Shown: positions 16,081 through 24,927 of the stretch, in pieces | Layout of the letters: each line of letters starts with the position of its first letter | Numbering within the stretch: the first letter of the stretch is position 1 | From: Castellaniella sp047971665 | GTDB lineage: Bacteria; Pseudomonadota; Gammaproteobacteria; Burkholderiales; Burkholderiaceae_B | NCBI RefSeq assembly: GCF_047971665.1 | Contig: NZ_JBKEAA010000011.1 | Span: 76,455-140,454 of the forward strand | Reading direction: 5' to 3' | DNA length: 64,000 nt | The notes under the pieces: model-generated | Database searches by the model: none | Told to the model about the DNA's origin: nothing | Seen by the model: only the letters and a program-made list of their open reading frames with translations | Position numbers and translations under genes: made by a program

Positions 16081-17505
16081 CTATTTCATCCAGATTTCCG
16101 GGTTGATGGGGGCGCCCTGGTAGCGTAATTCGAAATACAGGCCGGGCTCGACCTGGCCACCGGTGGCGCCGACCCGGGCCACTTCGTCGCCACGCGCCAC
16201 GACATCGCCGACCTGACGCAACAGGGTCTGGTTGTAGGCGTAGATACTGAGATACTGTTTGCCGTGATCGACGATCAGCAGGTTGCCGAAACCGCTGAGC
16301 CAGTGGGCGTACACCACACGGCCGGCGGCCACGACGCGCACCGGGGTGCCGGCCGCCGCGCGCAGCACGATCCCCCGCCACAGACCACCTTCGGGCCGCT
16401 GCGTGCCAAAACGGCCCTGGACCTCACCCGCGACGGGATGCGGCAGTCCCTTGCTCAGTCCGGCAAAACCGCCCTCCGGCACGCTGCGGACAGCGACAGC
16501 ATTCTTTGACCCCTCGTCTTCAGGGGGAGGAGGCTCGTCCGGTTTTTCGTCCGGTTGTGTCGCATGCGTGCCCCCATCGCGCGCCTGACGCGCCTGCTCG
16601 GCAGCCCGCGCCTGCGCAAGACGTTCTTTTTCGGCCCGGACACGTTCGGCCTGCTCTCGCGCCCGCCGCTCGGCCTCGGCTTTCAGGGCAGCCTGACGCC
16701 TGGCCTCGGCGCGGGCAATCTCGGTATCCAGATTCTCGATCAGATCGCCCAGGCGCGCATCGCGCGCCTGGAGCCGCCTGGCCCGGCCGCGTTCCTCGTC
16801 GAGCCGGGCCCGGATCTTGTCCAGCACCTCACGGCGCTGCGCCTGCTGAGCCTGCAACGCCTGACGGCGCGTCTGGACATCCGCCCGGACCGTCTCCAGA
16901 TCCCGGCGGCTCTCATCGGTCTGCTGCCTCAGCTTGGCCAGCCGGTCCAGCGTGGCCTGCAAGGCATCGAGCGCTTCGGTGCGGGATCGGGTGACATAGG
17001 CCAGCCAGGCCAGCTCGCGGCCGATCTCCTGGGGATCCCGTCCGGAAAGCAGCGCGGTCCAGGGCGACAGGCCACTGGCGTACTGGGCGCGCAACTGGGC
17101 GGCCAGCGCCTCTTGCTGCAAGCGGAGTTCCTCGGACTGCTGTCCACGGGCGGCATCCAGCCGGGTCAGCGTGCTCTCCAGCGCCGTCTGCCGCTGATCC
17201 AGCTCGACCAGCTCGCGGCTGATGTCCGAAATGGCCTGTTCGGAGGCCTGCAGCGCCCGGCTGGCATCCTCGCGCGAGGACTCGGACGACTCGATGCGCT
17301 TTTGCAGCGCATTGATCTGTTCACGCAAGGCAGCCCGATCCTCGCGGGCGCGCGCCTGGCGGGATTCCAGGTCGGAGGGCGCCGCAGCCGCCGAAGTGGC
17401 CAGGGCGGCGGCCAGGCACAACATCAGTCCCGGCCGGCCGCACAAGCGCAGCACATCGACGACACGCATGCTCGGGCGCAGGCCGGCCCAGGCGATGAGG
17501 TTCAT
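16081..17505 (-). CDS. envC: murein hydrolase activator EnvC
   Basis: EnvC is a periplasmic protein that activates septal amidases during cell division. The 474-residue precursor has a signal peptide ending near SAAAA (about residue 42), then about 290 residues of heptad-like coiled coil rich in Ala, Arg, Glu and Gln. A short Pro/Glu linker leads to a C-terminal LytM (M23) domain (about 365-474). Catalytic metal ligands of active M23 enzymes are replaced (GIVLRAA, SIYAYNQ, YFELRY), as in EnvC, so it should be a non-enzymatic activator. It is flanked by gpmA and ctpA. Confidence 0.9.
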   Translation of the reverse strand: MNLIAWAGLRPSMRVVDVLRLCGRPGLMLCLAAALATSAAAAPSDLESRQARAREDRAALREQINALQKRIESSESSREDASRALQASEQAISDISRELVELDQRQTALESTLTRLDAARGQQSEELRLQQEALAAQLRAQYASGLSPWTALLSGRDPQEIGRELAWLAYVTRSRTEALDALQATLDRLAKLRQQTDESRRDLETVRADVQTRRQALQAQQAQRREVLDKIRARLDEERGRARRLQARDARLGDLIENLDTEIARAEARRQAALKAEAERRAREQAERVRAEKERLAQARAAEQARQARDGGTHATQPDEKPDEPPPPEDEGSKNAVAVRSVPEGGFAGLSKGLPHPVAGEVQGRFGTQRPEGGLWRGIVLRAAAGTPVRVVAAGRVVYAHWLSGFGNLLIVDHGKQYLSIYAYNQTLLRQVGDVVARGDEVARVGATGGQVEPGLYFELRYQGAPINPEIWMK

Positions 17506-17515
17506 GAACCGGGTC

Positions 17516-18268
17516 CTAGCCCGCCTGCGCCTTGCCCTGATTGGCCACTGCCTGCATCGCGGCGCGGATCTGATCCTCGTCGCCCAGGTAGTAGTGGCGC
17601 AAGGGGCGCAGTTCGTCGTCCAGCTCGTAGACCAGCGGCTGACCCGTCGGAATATTCAGGTCGATGATGTCCTCGTCCGAAATCCCGTCCAGATGCTTGA
17701 TCAGCGCGCGCAGGCTGTTGCCATGCGCCGAGATCAGCACCCGCCGCCCGGAACGGATCGCGGGGGCGATGGACTCGTTCCAGAACGGCACCACCCGCTC
17801 GACCGTGTCGCGCAGGCACTCCGTGGCCGGGAGCTCGTTGGCCGGCACCCGGCGGTAGCGGGCATCGAAACGGGGGTGGCGCGGATCATCCTCGGCCAGA
17901 GGCTCCGGCGCGATCGCGTAGGCGCGCCGCCATTGCAGCACCTGGGCCTCACCATAGCGGGCGGCCGTCTCGGCCTTGTTCAGGCCCTGCAGCGCTCCGT
18001 AGTGGCGCTCGTTGAGCCGCCAGTGCAGACCGATGGGCGTGTGCATGGCGTCCATCGCATCCAGCGCGATCCACAGCGTGCGGATGGCCCGCTTGAGGAC
18101 CGAAGCATAGGCCAGGTCGAACACATAGCCCTGGGCGCGCAGCAGTTCGCCCGCCAGACGCGCCTGCTCGCGACCGGTCTCCGTGAGGTCCACATCGGTC
18201 CAGCCCGTGAAGCGGTTTTCGAGATTCCATTGACTTTCGCCATGGCGCATGAGTACCAGTTTGTGCAT
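17516..18268 (-). CDS. gpmA: 2,3-bisphosphoglycerate-dependent phosphoglycerate mutase
   Basis: GpmA interconverts 3- and 2-phosphoglycerate in glycolysis and gluconeogenesis. The 250-residue protein begins MHKLVLMRHGESQWN with phosphohistidine His9, then NRFTGWTDVDLTE. The second catalytic histidine is in ISAHGNSLRALIKHLDG. The ATG at 18268 starts the conserved N-terminus. It ends 10 nt before envC, so gpmA-envC-ctpA-moeB may be one minus-strand unit, divergent from yibN. E. coli has the analogous gpmM-envC arrangement with the unrelated cofactor-independent mutase. Confidence 0.96.
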   Translation of the reverse strand: MHKLVLMRHGESQWNLENRFTGWTDVDLTETGREQARLAGELLRAQGYVFDLAYASVLKRAIRTLWIALDAMDAMHTPIGLHWRLNERHYGALQGLNKAETAARYGEAQVLQWRRAYAIAPEPLAEDDPRHPRFDARYRRVPANELPATECLRDTVERVVPFWNESIAPAIRSGRRVLISAHGNSLRALIKHLDGISDEDIIDLNIPTGQPLVYELDDELRPLRHYYLGDEDQIRAAMQAVANQGKAQAG

Positions 18269-18356
18269 GATGGGCAAACCCGCAAAGTCCAAAACTGCCG
18301 ACCATTTTATAATCCCCGGGCTTTCTTTTTTTCCGATCCCTGTCACAGGAACCGTC

Positions 18357-18767
18357 GTGGACTTCTTACTCAGCCAGAACAACCTCTGGATTCTGCTCAT
18401 CGCCCTGGCCTCGGGCGGCCTGTTGCTATGGCCCAGCCTGTCCAAAGGCCGCTCGACCGGACGCGTCACCCTGGCCGAGGCCATCCGCCAGGTCAACCAG
18501 GAACAAGGCCTGTTCGTGGACATACGCCCCGCCGATCAATTCAAGACCGGCGCCATCCCTCAGGCCCGCAACATCCCCCTGGATACGCTGGACGCGCACG
18601 TCAACAGCCTGCCCAAGGACAAACCGCTCGTTCTGATCGACGCGCATGGACGCGACGGCGCCAAAGCCGTGTCCCAATTGCGCAAGCATGGCTTCGATCG
18701 GGTATCCTGCCTCGACGGCGGGCTGAACGCCTGGACCGAAGGCGGTCTGCCCCTGAAAAAATCCTGA
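18357..18767 (+). CDS. yibN: membrane-anchored rhodanese-like protein (YibN-like)
   Basis: This 136-residue protein has one N-terminal transmembrane helix (about 8-24) and a rhodanese-homology domain. The usual catalytic cysteine of the CxxGxR loop is absent: the loop reads IDAHGRDGAKA, with Asp in the cysteine position, so sulfurtransferase activity is unlikely. E. coli YibN, in the same yibN-grxC-secB-gpsA order, also lacks it. The start is a GTG after ACAGGA. A TATAAT at 18308-18313 in the gap to gpmA may be its promoter. Confidence 0.85.
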   Translation: MDFLLSQNNLWILLIALASGGLLLWPSLSKGRSTGRVTLAEAIRQVNQEQGLFVDIRPADQFKTGAIPQARNIPLDTLDAHVNSLPKDKPLVLIDAHGRDGAKAVSQLRKHGFDRVSCLDGGLNAWTEGGLPLKKS

Positions 18768-18782
18768 CAGGAATCCATCTCC

Positions 18783-19040
18783 ATGGCCCAAGTCACCATG
18801 TACTGCACCGCAGTGTGCCCCTATTGCGTCCGCGCCGAAATGCTGCTCAAACAGCGCGGCGTCACCGACATCAACAAAATCTTCATCGACCGTGACCCGG
18901 CTCAGCGTTCCATCATGATGGAACGCACGGGCCGTCGCACCGTCCCGCAGATCTATATCGACGAGCGCCACATCGGCGGATTTGACGATCTCTCGGCCCT
19001 GGACCGCGCTGCCGGCCTGCTGCCCCTGCTGCAGGCCTGA
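18783..19040 (+). CDS. grxC: glutaredoxin 3
   Basis: This 85-residue dithiol glutaredoxin reduces disulfides and glutathione mixed disulfides in the cytosol. The active site CPYC is at residues 12-15, with the TVPQIYID cis-proline segment and the GGFDDLSAL glutathione-binding end. It lies 15 nt after yibN and 51 nt before secB, in the conserved yibN-grxC-secB-gpsA order. Confidence 0.96.
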   Translation: MAQVTMYCTAVCPYCVRAEMLLKQRGVTDINKIFIDRDPAQRSIMMERTGRRTVPQIYIDERHIGGFDDLSALDRAAGLLPLLQA

Positions 19041-19091
19041 TCCAGCGCGGCGCCCAGCCGCCCCACACCCCTCATCACACCGGAGTCTCTC

Positions 19092-19601
19092 ATGACCGAC
19101 GAAAACCAAACCCAGAACAGCGACGCCCCCAGCTTTGGCCTGCAACGCACCTACGTCAAGGACCTGTCGCTGGAAATGCCCAACGCCCCGGAGATCTTCC
19201 TCGAACAGGAAGGCCCGACCGTCGAGGTCTCCATCCAGGTCGGCGGCCAGCGACTGGCCGAGACCGTGTTCGAATCCTCGGTGACCGCCACCGTGACCAC
19301 CCGCATCGGCGACAAGGTCCTGTATCTGATCGAACTCACCCAGGCCGGCATTTTCGAGGCCGCCAACATTCCGGCCGACCAGCTCGACCCGCTGCTGGGC
19401 ATCGTCTGCCCGACCATGCTCTACCCCTACCTGCGTTCCAGCGTTGCCGACGCCATCACGCGCACCTCGCTGCCGCCGCTGCACCTGAGCGAAATGAACT
19501 TCCAGGCCCTGTACGAGCAACGTCTGGCGCAACAGCAGGCCGACGCGCCGGCCCAGGAACAAGACGCCGGCCTGATCCTGCCTCCCGGCGCGCGCAACTG
19601 A
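19092..19601 (+). CDS. secB: protein-export chaperone SecB
   Basis: SecB is a tetrameric cytosolic chaperone that keeps preproteins unfolded and delivers them to SecA. The 169-residue protein shows family segments such as QRTYVKDLSLEMPNAPEIF, FESSVTATVT and GIVCPTMLYPYLRSSVADAI. The tail is longer than in E. coli and ends in LILPPGARN. It is preceded by GGAG and followed 19 nt later by gpsA. Confidence 0.96.
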   Translation: MTDENQTQNSDAPSFGLQRTYVKDLSLEMPNAPEIFLEQEGPTVEVSIQVGGQRLAETVFESSVTATVTTRIGDKVLYLIELTQAGIFEAANIPADQLDPLLGIVCPTMLYPYLRSSVADAITRTSLPPLHLSEMNFQALYEQRLAQQQADAPAQEQDAGLILPPGARN

Positions 19602-19620
19602 TCGACAGGATCCGCACGCC

Positions 19621-20661
19621 ATGACGCCGGTCCGGCTCTGCGTCCTGGGCGCGGGCAGCTGGGGTACCGCCCTGGCGGCCCTGGCCTGCGCGCGATCCAA
19701 CACCCTGATCTGGGCCCGCGACCCTGATCAAGCGCGGGCCATCGACCAGCAGCACCGCAATCCGCGCCACCTGCCCGACATCGCTCTGCCGCCCGCCCTG
19801 CGGGCGACCGGCGATTTCGACGCCGCACTGGCGCATGTGCTGGACGGCCCCGAACCAGCCGACCGCCTGATCGTCCTGGGCGTGCCGATGGTGGGGCTGA
19901 CCGACGTCTGCCAGCGTATCGCGCAGGCGCTGCCAGCCCGCACGCCGGACACTTCGCCGGTCCATCTCCTGTGGACCTGCAAGGGCATCACGCCCGACAC
20001 CCGCCAATGGCCACATCAGATCGTGGCCCGGACGCTGTCCGGCATCGCCGGCTTGCGCACGGGCGTCCTGTCCGGCCCCTCCTTCGCCCGCGAGGTCGCG
20101 CAAGGCCTGCCGGTCGCGCTGACGGTAGCCGGCCACGACCCGGACACGGCCCGCGCCGCCCAGGCAGCATTCCATGGCACCCGGGCGCGCATCTACGGCA
20201 CCCGGGACGTCATGGGGGTGGAGGTCGGCGGCGCTCTGAAAAACGTCATGGCCATTGCCTGCGGCATCAGCGATGGCCTGCGGCTGGGCACCAATGCCCG
20301 GGCCGCCCTGATCACGCGCGGGCTGGCGGAAATCCAGCGTCTGGGCGTGACCCTGGGCGGCCAGGCGGACACCTTCACCGGTCTGACGGGGCTGGGCGAT
20401 CTGGTGCTGACCGCCACCGGCGAGCTGTCCCGCAACCGCCAGGTGGGGGTCGCCATCGGCCAGGGCCGGACATTGGACGAGATCCTGGCCGGTGGAATGA
20501 CCGCCGAAGGCGTCCGCTGCGTACGCGCCGCTCAGGCGCTCGGCCGTCAGCACGGACTGGATCTGCCCATCACCGATGCCGTCTGCAGCGTTCTGTTCGA
20601 CGGCGTCGCGCCGCCCCAGGCCGTCGCCGCCCTGCTGGCCCGCGACCCGCGCGACGAGTGA
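19621..20661 (+). CDS. gpsA: NAD(P)-dependent glycerol-3-phosphate dehydrogenase
   Basis: GpsA reduces dihydroxyacetone phosphate to sn-glycerol 3-phosphate for phospholipid synthesis. The 346-residue protein has the Rossmann start VLGAGSWGTALA, LSGPSFAREVA, the catalytic-lysine segment VGGALKNVMAIACGISDGL and TGLTGLGDLVLTATG. The C-terminal ALLARDPRDE is a usual short end. It closes the yibN-grxC-secB-gpsA unit. Confidence 0.96.
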   Translation: MTPVRLCVLGAGSWGTALAALACARSNTLIWARDPDQARAIDQQHRNPRHLPDIALPPALRATGDFDAALAHVLDGPEPADRLIVLGVPMVGLTDVCQRIAQALPARTPDTSPVHLLWTCKGITPDTRQWPHQIVARTLSGIAGLRTGVLSGPSFAREVAQGLPVALTVAGHDPDTARAAQAAFHGTRARIYGTRDVMGVEVGGALKNVMAIACGISDGLRLGTNARAALITRGLAEIQRLGVTLGGQADTFTGLTGLGDLVLTATGELSRNRQVGVAIGQGRTLDEILAGGMTAEGVRCVRAAQALGRQHGLDLPITDAVCSVLFDGVAPPQAVAALLARDPRDE

Positions 20662-20739
20662 TGTCCCCTGTCGGGTCCGCAAACAGGGTTTCAATCGACA
20701 GAACCGGCGCTGCAACAGCGCCCCGAATGAATGTACTTG

Positions 20740-20925
20740 CAGATCGTTGCCGGACAGCACCGCGTCGTAGTTCAGCGCCAGATCGAGCACCGGCTGCAGG
20801 CTTTGCAGCGTCTGGCCATCCACGCCCGGGTTCTGGCTGGTGGGGCCGCCCTTGTCATCATCCAGGCCATCGGGCCAGGCGCAGGGCAAGCCCAGCGAGG
20901 GCGTGAAGGTGAGCGCCGAAGTCAT
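20740..20925 (-). pseudogene. possible 5' remnant of an unrecognised coding sequence
   Basis: An ATG at 20925 (after CAGGAG) opens about 60 codons with codon choice like the neighbouring genes, starting MTSALTFTPSLGLPCAWPDG. After about 20740 the GC-rich third positions fade and the frame simply continues antisense through gpsA, with no proper end. I do not recognise the family. Upstream, 20980-21105 is AT-richer than its surroundings. The gpsA-trmL gap (20662-21105) otherwise holds nothing I can support. It may be a truncated gene left by a deletion or insertion, or a chance frame. Confidence 0.3.
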
Positions 20926-21105
20926 GGGCTTGCCCCGCTCCTGCGGACAGATCAGCTGGCATGATGATGCCTGGAGAACGAAGCCCTTGGCAACGGGGCA
21001 CCAACGAAAATACGAATCGACTTGTCCGACAACAGCTTATATCTTGTCACCGTAGTGTCGGGTTAATTTGAGGTCAACACAGCGAAAAGCCATGCCTGAC
21101 ACGGG

Positions 21106-21576
21106 CTACACTCCGCCCGCATAGCCCGTCTGCCGCCAGGCCTCAAAAACCGTAATCGCCACGGCGTTGGACAGGTTCAGACTGCGCTGCTGCGGCTGCA
21201 TGGGCAGGCGGATGCGCTGCGCCGGGGGAAAGACGGCCAGCTGCCCAGCCGACAGGCCGGCAGTTTCCCGCCCGAACACGAACACATCCCCCGGCCGGAA
21301 TGCATGCCCGCCGATCGGAGACGATCCGCGCGTGGTCAGTGCAAAGCGACGCGCCGGATCCCCGCCGATCGCCGCCAACGCTTCGTCCAGGCCGTCGTGC
21401 ACCCGTATGCGCGCCCACTCGTGGTAATCCAGGCCCGCGCGCCGCATGCGCGCATCGTCCAGCGCAAACCCCAGAGGCTGCACCAGATGCAGCCAGGTCC
21501 CCGTATTGGCCGCCAGGCGGATCACATTGCCAGTGTTGGGAGGAATTTCGGGCTCGACGAGAACGACATGGAACAT
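21106..21576 (-). CDS. trmL: tRNA (cytidine(34)-2'-O)-methyltransferase
   Basis: TrmL is a SPOUT-fold enzyme that methylates the ribose at wobble position 34 of certain leucine tRNAs. The 156-residue protein has MFHVVLVEPEIPPNTGN at the start, FGRETAGLS in the middle and the knot segment IRLPMQPQQRSLNLSNAVAI near the end. The ATG at 21576 starts the conserved region; an upstream ATG would add about 31 unconserved residues. It runs in the same direction as comF, 114 nt downstream of the comF stop. Confidence 0.93.
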   Translation of the reverse strand: MFHVVLVEPEIPPNTGNVIRLAANTGTWLHLVQPLGFALDDARMRRAGLDYHEWARIRVHDGLDEALAAIGGDPARRFALTTRGSSPIGGHAFRPGDVFVFGRETAGLSAGQLAVFPPAQRIRLPMQPQQRSLNLSNAVAITVFEAWRQTGYAGGV

Positions 21577-21689
21577 GAGACAGAATCGACTGAAATGAGA
21601 CGGGATCGACAGGAGCGGCACGACGGGTCGCGATGGCCCGGAAAAGCGCCGTACTCGTTTGCATCGCACGGCGGGCCAACCAGCGGAAT

Positions 21690-22436
21690 CTATTGTAAGA
21701 CCCGACTATCTGGTGATCTGCAAACGCGCAGGCTCACGGCACGGGCCAGCACCCAGCCCTCGACCTGTGCGGCTCCTGCTGCCTTCAACGTCATCGCCAC
21801 CGCCTGCAGCGTCGCGCCCGTGGTCAAGACGTCGTCCACCACCGCGATCCGCCGACCCGCCAACCCACCCGCGATGCCGCAGGCAAATACGTCCGCCTGG
21901 GCCTGCAGGCGCAGCGCGCGATCTCGCCCCACCTGCCGCGTCCCTTCGCGCAGCCGCCGCACGCCGTCCAGACGATAGCGCAGCCTCAGCCGCCGGGCCA
22001 GCAGGCGGGCGACCTCGGCGGGCGGGCTGAAACCGCGCCGCCGCAGCCCCTCGCGTCTGGCGGGCACCGGCACGATCCAGTCCGGCCAAGACATGCGCGG
22101 CCCGGCAGCGCGCACAGCTTGCACCAGCCGATCCGCCAGCAGCCACGTCAGGGCCAAGTGGCCATGAAACTTGTAATCGTGGATCAGGTCCCGGCCCAAC
22201 CCGACATAGTCGAACGCTGCCACGACGCTGTCGCAGGCCATGGCCACGGAGCCGCAATCAGGGCAGTGCCCGCCAATCAGCGGATGCGCACAGCGCCGGC
22301 AGCGAGGCAACGCCCTGTCCGGCTGCAGGCGTGTCAGACAGGCGGAACACAAGCTCTGACCGGTCATGCGCCGTCCACACCCTGGACAATCCGCCGGAAT
22401 CCAGTCGCGCCAGCGGTACAGCGGCAGATGCAGCAT
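21690..22436 (-). CDS. comF: ComF family phosphoribosyltransferase-like protein
   Basis: ComF-family proteins are needed for uptake of transforming DNA in naturally competent bacteria; GntX relatives have other roles. This 248-residue protein has an N-terminal zinc-ribbon-like part with CPGC, CSAC, CRRC and CPDC, then a phosphoribosyltransferase domain ending in the PRPP-loop motif AVVDDVLTTGAT. The start at 22436 begins MLHLPLYRWRDW. It is divergent from the BioC-like gene (75 bp gap). DprA is also in this window, but I cannot see the rest of a competence apparatus. Confidence 0.88.
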   Translation of the reverse strand: MLHLPLYRWRDWIPADCPGCGRRMTGQSLCSACLTRLQPDRALPRCRRCAHPLIGGHCPDCGSVAMACDSVVAAFDYVGLGRDLIHDYKFHGHLALTWLLADRLVQAVRAAGPRMSWPDWIVPVPARREGLRRRGFSPPAEVARLLARRLRLRYRLDGVRRLREGTRQVGRDRALRLQAQADVFACGIAGGLAGRRIAVVDDVLTTGATLQAVAMTLKAAGAAQVEGWVLARAVSLRVCRSPDSRVLQ

Positions 22437-22511
22437 AATGCACGTGTCCTTTTGCAGGAAATCTCCATCACAGCACGCTTCGGACCGCTCCGGAGCCAGC
22501 CTTGATCGTTT

Positions 22512-23468
22512 ATGCCACAGCTTCCCCGTTTGCCCATCGACTCCCGGACCGTGACGCGCCAGTTCGCCCGGCGCGCGCCGCTGGACGCCCCGCAATTCCT
22601 GTACGGTGAAATCGCCCAGCGCATGCTGCGCCGCCTGAGCTACATCCGCATCCAGCCGCACAACATTCTGGACGCGGGTTGCGGCGCCGCTCACGCGCTG
22701 GATCCGCTGCGCGCCCGCTATCCCGAGCAGCACTACATCGGCCTGGACGCCTGCGGCGCGCTGCTGGACACAGCGCGTGAGCGCTACACAGCCAAGCCCG
22801 GTTTCTGGCACCGGCTCCGGAACAAGCCCACCCCGGCGGCCGATTTCCGTCAGGCGGACCTGGCCGAGACCGGACTGCCCGACGAAAGCCAGGATCTGAT
22901 CTGGTCGAACCTGGCCCTGCACTGGCACCCGGAGCCTCATCTGGTGCTTCAGGAATGGCGCCGCGTCCTGCGCAACGACGCGCTGGCGATGTATTCCAGC
23001 CTGGGACCCGGCACCTTCCGCGAACTGCGCGAAGCCCTGGCCGAGGCCGACCTGGACACGCAACCCATGGCGTTCGTGGATATGCACGATTTCGGCGATC
23101 TGATGCTGCAAGTCGGTTTCGCCGATCCCGTCATGGATCAGGAAATCATCACCCTGACCTACCGCACTGCCGACAAACTGCTGCAAGACGTGCGCGCGCT
23201 GGGGGGCAACCCGCACCCCGGGCGCCGCCGCGGTCTACCGGGCCGCGCTTGGCGCGAACGCCTCATCCAGGCCCTTGAGCGCCGCCGCCACGCCGACGGC
23301 ACGATTCACCTGAGTCTGGAAATCGCCTACGGACACGCCTGGCGCGTGGCCGCGCGGCGCGGCGTGTTCGGCGACCTGCCCGTGACCACGTTCAAGCGCG
23401 CTCAGCCGCTGACGCCCGGCAAGCCGCCCCCCCGCGTGGTGCCGCGCAAGCCGGACGAAAAAAGCTAA
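22512..23468 (+). CDS. BioC-like SAM-dependent methyltransferase
   Basis: This 318-residue class I methyltransferase resembles malonyl-ACP O-methyltransferase BioC, which starts biotin synthesis. Motif I is ILDAGCGAAHAL, the acidic loop is YIGLDACGALL, and the segment LIWSNLALHWHPEPHLVLQEWRRVLR matches BioC-type proteins. The C-terminal 60 residues are basic and longer than E. coli BioC. No other bio gene is adjacent, so the biotin role is inferred only. It is convergent with rimO. Confidence 0.7.
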   Translation: MPQLPRLPIDSRTVTRQFARRAPLDAPQFLYGEIAQRMLRRLSYIRIQPHNILDAGCGAAHALDPLRARYPEQHYIGLDACGALLDTARERYTAKPGFWHRLRNKPTPAADFRQADLAETGLPDESQDLIWSNLALHWHPEPHLVLQEWRRVLRNDALAMYSSLGPGTFRELREALAEADLDTQPMAFVDMHDFGDLMLQVGFADPVMDQEIITLTYRTADKLLQDVRALGGNPHPGRRRGLPGRAWRERLIQALERRRHADGTIHLSLEIAYGHAWRVAARRGVFGDLPVTTFKRAQPLTPGKPPPRVVPRKPDEKS

Positions 23469-23485
23469 GGCCCTGTCCGTCCGGT

Positions 23486-24808
23486 TCAGACCGGCACCCC
23501 GTACAGGTCGTATTCGTCCGCGTCCTCGATCCGCACCTGGATCAGGTCACCCGGGGCGCGGCCCACCGCATCGCGCAGCAGCACACTGCCATCGATTTCC
23601 GGCGCGTCGGCCATGGACCGCGCCGTGGCGCCGCCATCCGCATCCACATCATCGACCAGCACCGTCAAGGTGCGGCCGACCCTGGCCGCCAGACGCTGGG
23701 TCGAGATCGCCTGCTGATGCGCCATGAAACGCGCCCAGCGCTCGGCCTTGACCTCGTCGGGCACGGGATCGGCCAGCTCGTTGGCGCACGCACCCTCGAC
23801 CGGCGAATACTGGAAACAGCCGACGCGATCGAGCTGCGCCTGCGTCATCCAGTCCAGCAGGTACTGGAAATCCTCCTCCGTCTCGCCCGGAAAACCGACA
23901 ATGAAGGTGGACCGCAGCGTCAAGTCCGGACAGGCTTCCCGCCACTGGTGAATGCGCGCCAGGGTCCGGTCCTCGAAAGCAGGACGTTTCATGGTCCGCA
24001 GAATGCGCGGACTGGCATGCTGAAAGGGAATATCCAGATACGGCAGGATGCGGCCTTCGGCCATCAGGGGAATCAGTTCGTCGACGTGGGGGTAGGGATA
24101 GACATAGTGCATCCGCACCCAGACACCGAACTCTCCCAGGGCGCGCGCCAGCGCGGCCAATTGCGTCTTGACCGGGCGACCGTCCCAGAAGCCGGTGCGG
24201 TACTTGATGTCCACCCCGTACGCGCTGGTATCCTGGGAAATCACCAGCAGTTCCTTGACGCCGGCATCCACCAGACGCCGGGCCTCGCCCAGCACATCGC
24301 CGATTGGACGGCTGACCAGGCGGCCACGCATGGACGGAATGATGCAGAAGCTGCAATTGTGATTGCAGCCTTCCGAGATTTTCAGATAGGCATAGTGACG
24401 CGGCGTCAGGCGGATGCCCTGAGGCGGCACCAGATCCACATACGGGTCGTGCGGCCGCTCGTGCGGCGCGGCTTCGTGCACGGCGCGCACCACCTGCTCG
24501 TACTGCTGCGGCCCGGTGACGGCCAGCACGGCCGGATGCACGGTGCGGATCATGTCGGCCTCCACCCCCAGGCAGCCCGTGACGATGACCTTGCCGTTCT
24601 CCACGATGGCTTCGCCGATGGCGTCCAGGGACTCCGCCTTGGCGCTGTCGATGAAGCCACAGGTATTCACCACCACGACGTCGGCCCCCTCATAGTCGGG
24701 ACTGATGGTGTAGCCGTCGGTGCGCAGCTGGGTCAGAATGCGCTCGGAATCGACCAGGGCCTTGGGACAGCCCAGACTGACGAAACCGACGCGGGGGGAT
24801 TGGCTCAT
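23486..24808 (-). CDS. rimO: ribosomal protein uS12 methylthiotransferase
   Basis: RimO is a radical-SAM enzyme that adds a methylthio group to an aspartate of ribosomal protein S12. The 440-residue protein has the N-terminal MTTase domain with Cys14, Cys50 and Cys79 for one cluster. The radical-SAM motif SEGCNHNCSFC holds Cys148, Cys152 and Cys155, and a TRAM domain lies at the C-terminus. The ATG at 24808 precedes the conserved PRVGFVSLGCPKALVDSE. It is divergent from rsmB. Confidence 0.96.
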   Translation of the reverse strand: MSQSPRVGFVSLGCPKALVDSERILTQLRTDGYTISPDYEGADVVVVNTCGFIDSAKAESLDAIGEAIVENGKVIVTGCLGVEADMIRTVHPAVLAVTGPQQYEQVVRAVHEAAPHERPHDPYVDLVPPQGIRLTPRHYAYLKISEGCNHNCSFCIIPSMRGRLVSRPIGDVLGEARRLVDAGVKELLVISQDTSAYGVDIKYRTGFWDGRPVKTQLAALARALGEFGVWVRMHYVYPYPHVDELIPLMAEGRILPYLDIPFQHASPRILRTMKRPAFEDRTLARIHQWREACPDLTLRSTFIVGFPGETEEDFQYLLDWMTQAQLDRVGCFQYSPVEGACANELADPVPDEVKAERWARFMAHQQAISTQRLAARVGRTLTVLVDDVDADGGATARSMADAPEIDGSVLLRDAVGRAPGDLIQVRIEDADEYDLYGVPV

Positions 24809-24927
24809 GAAGGACCTCGACGGGATAGAGCGACAACAGGATGGAGCGGGAAAACCCTTAATTTTATCCAATCGATGCTAAAGTCCCTGGACTCCTCTCT
24901 TTCTCCCCCTCGTTCTGGATCTCTTTC

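Noticed and set aside
16081..16500. Active M23 endopeptidase instead of EnvC
   Set aside because: The histidine/aspartate metal ligands expected in active LytM domains are replaced, and a long coiled coil precedes the domain.
19456..20740. Long minus-strand frame through gpsA continuing from the 20925 ATG
   Set aside because: Only the first part (20925-20740) lies outside gpsA and looks coding; the rest is the gpsA antisense strand.
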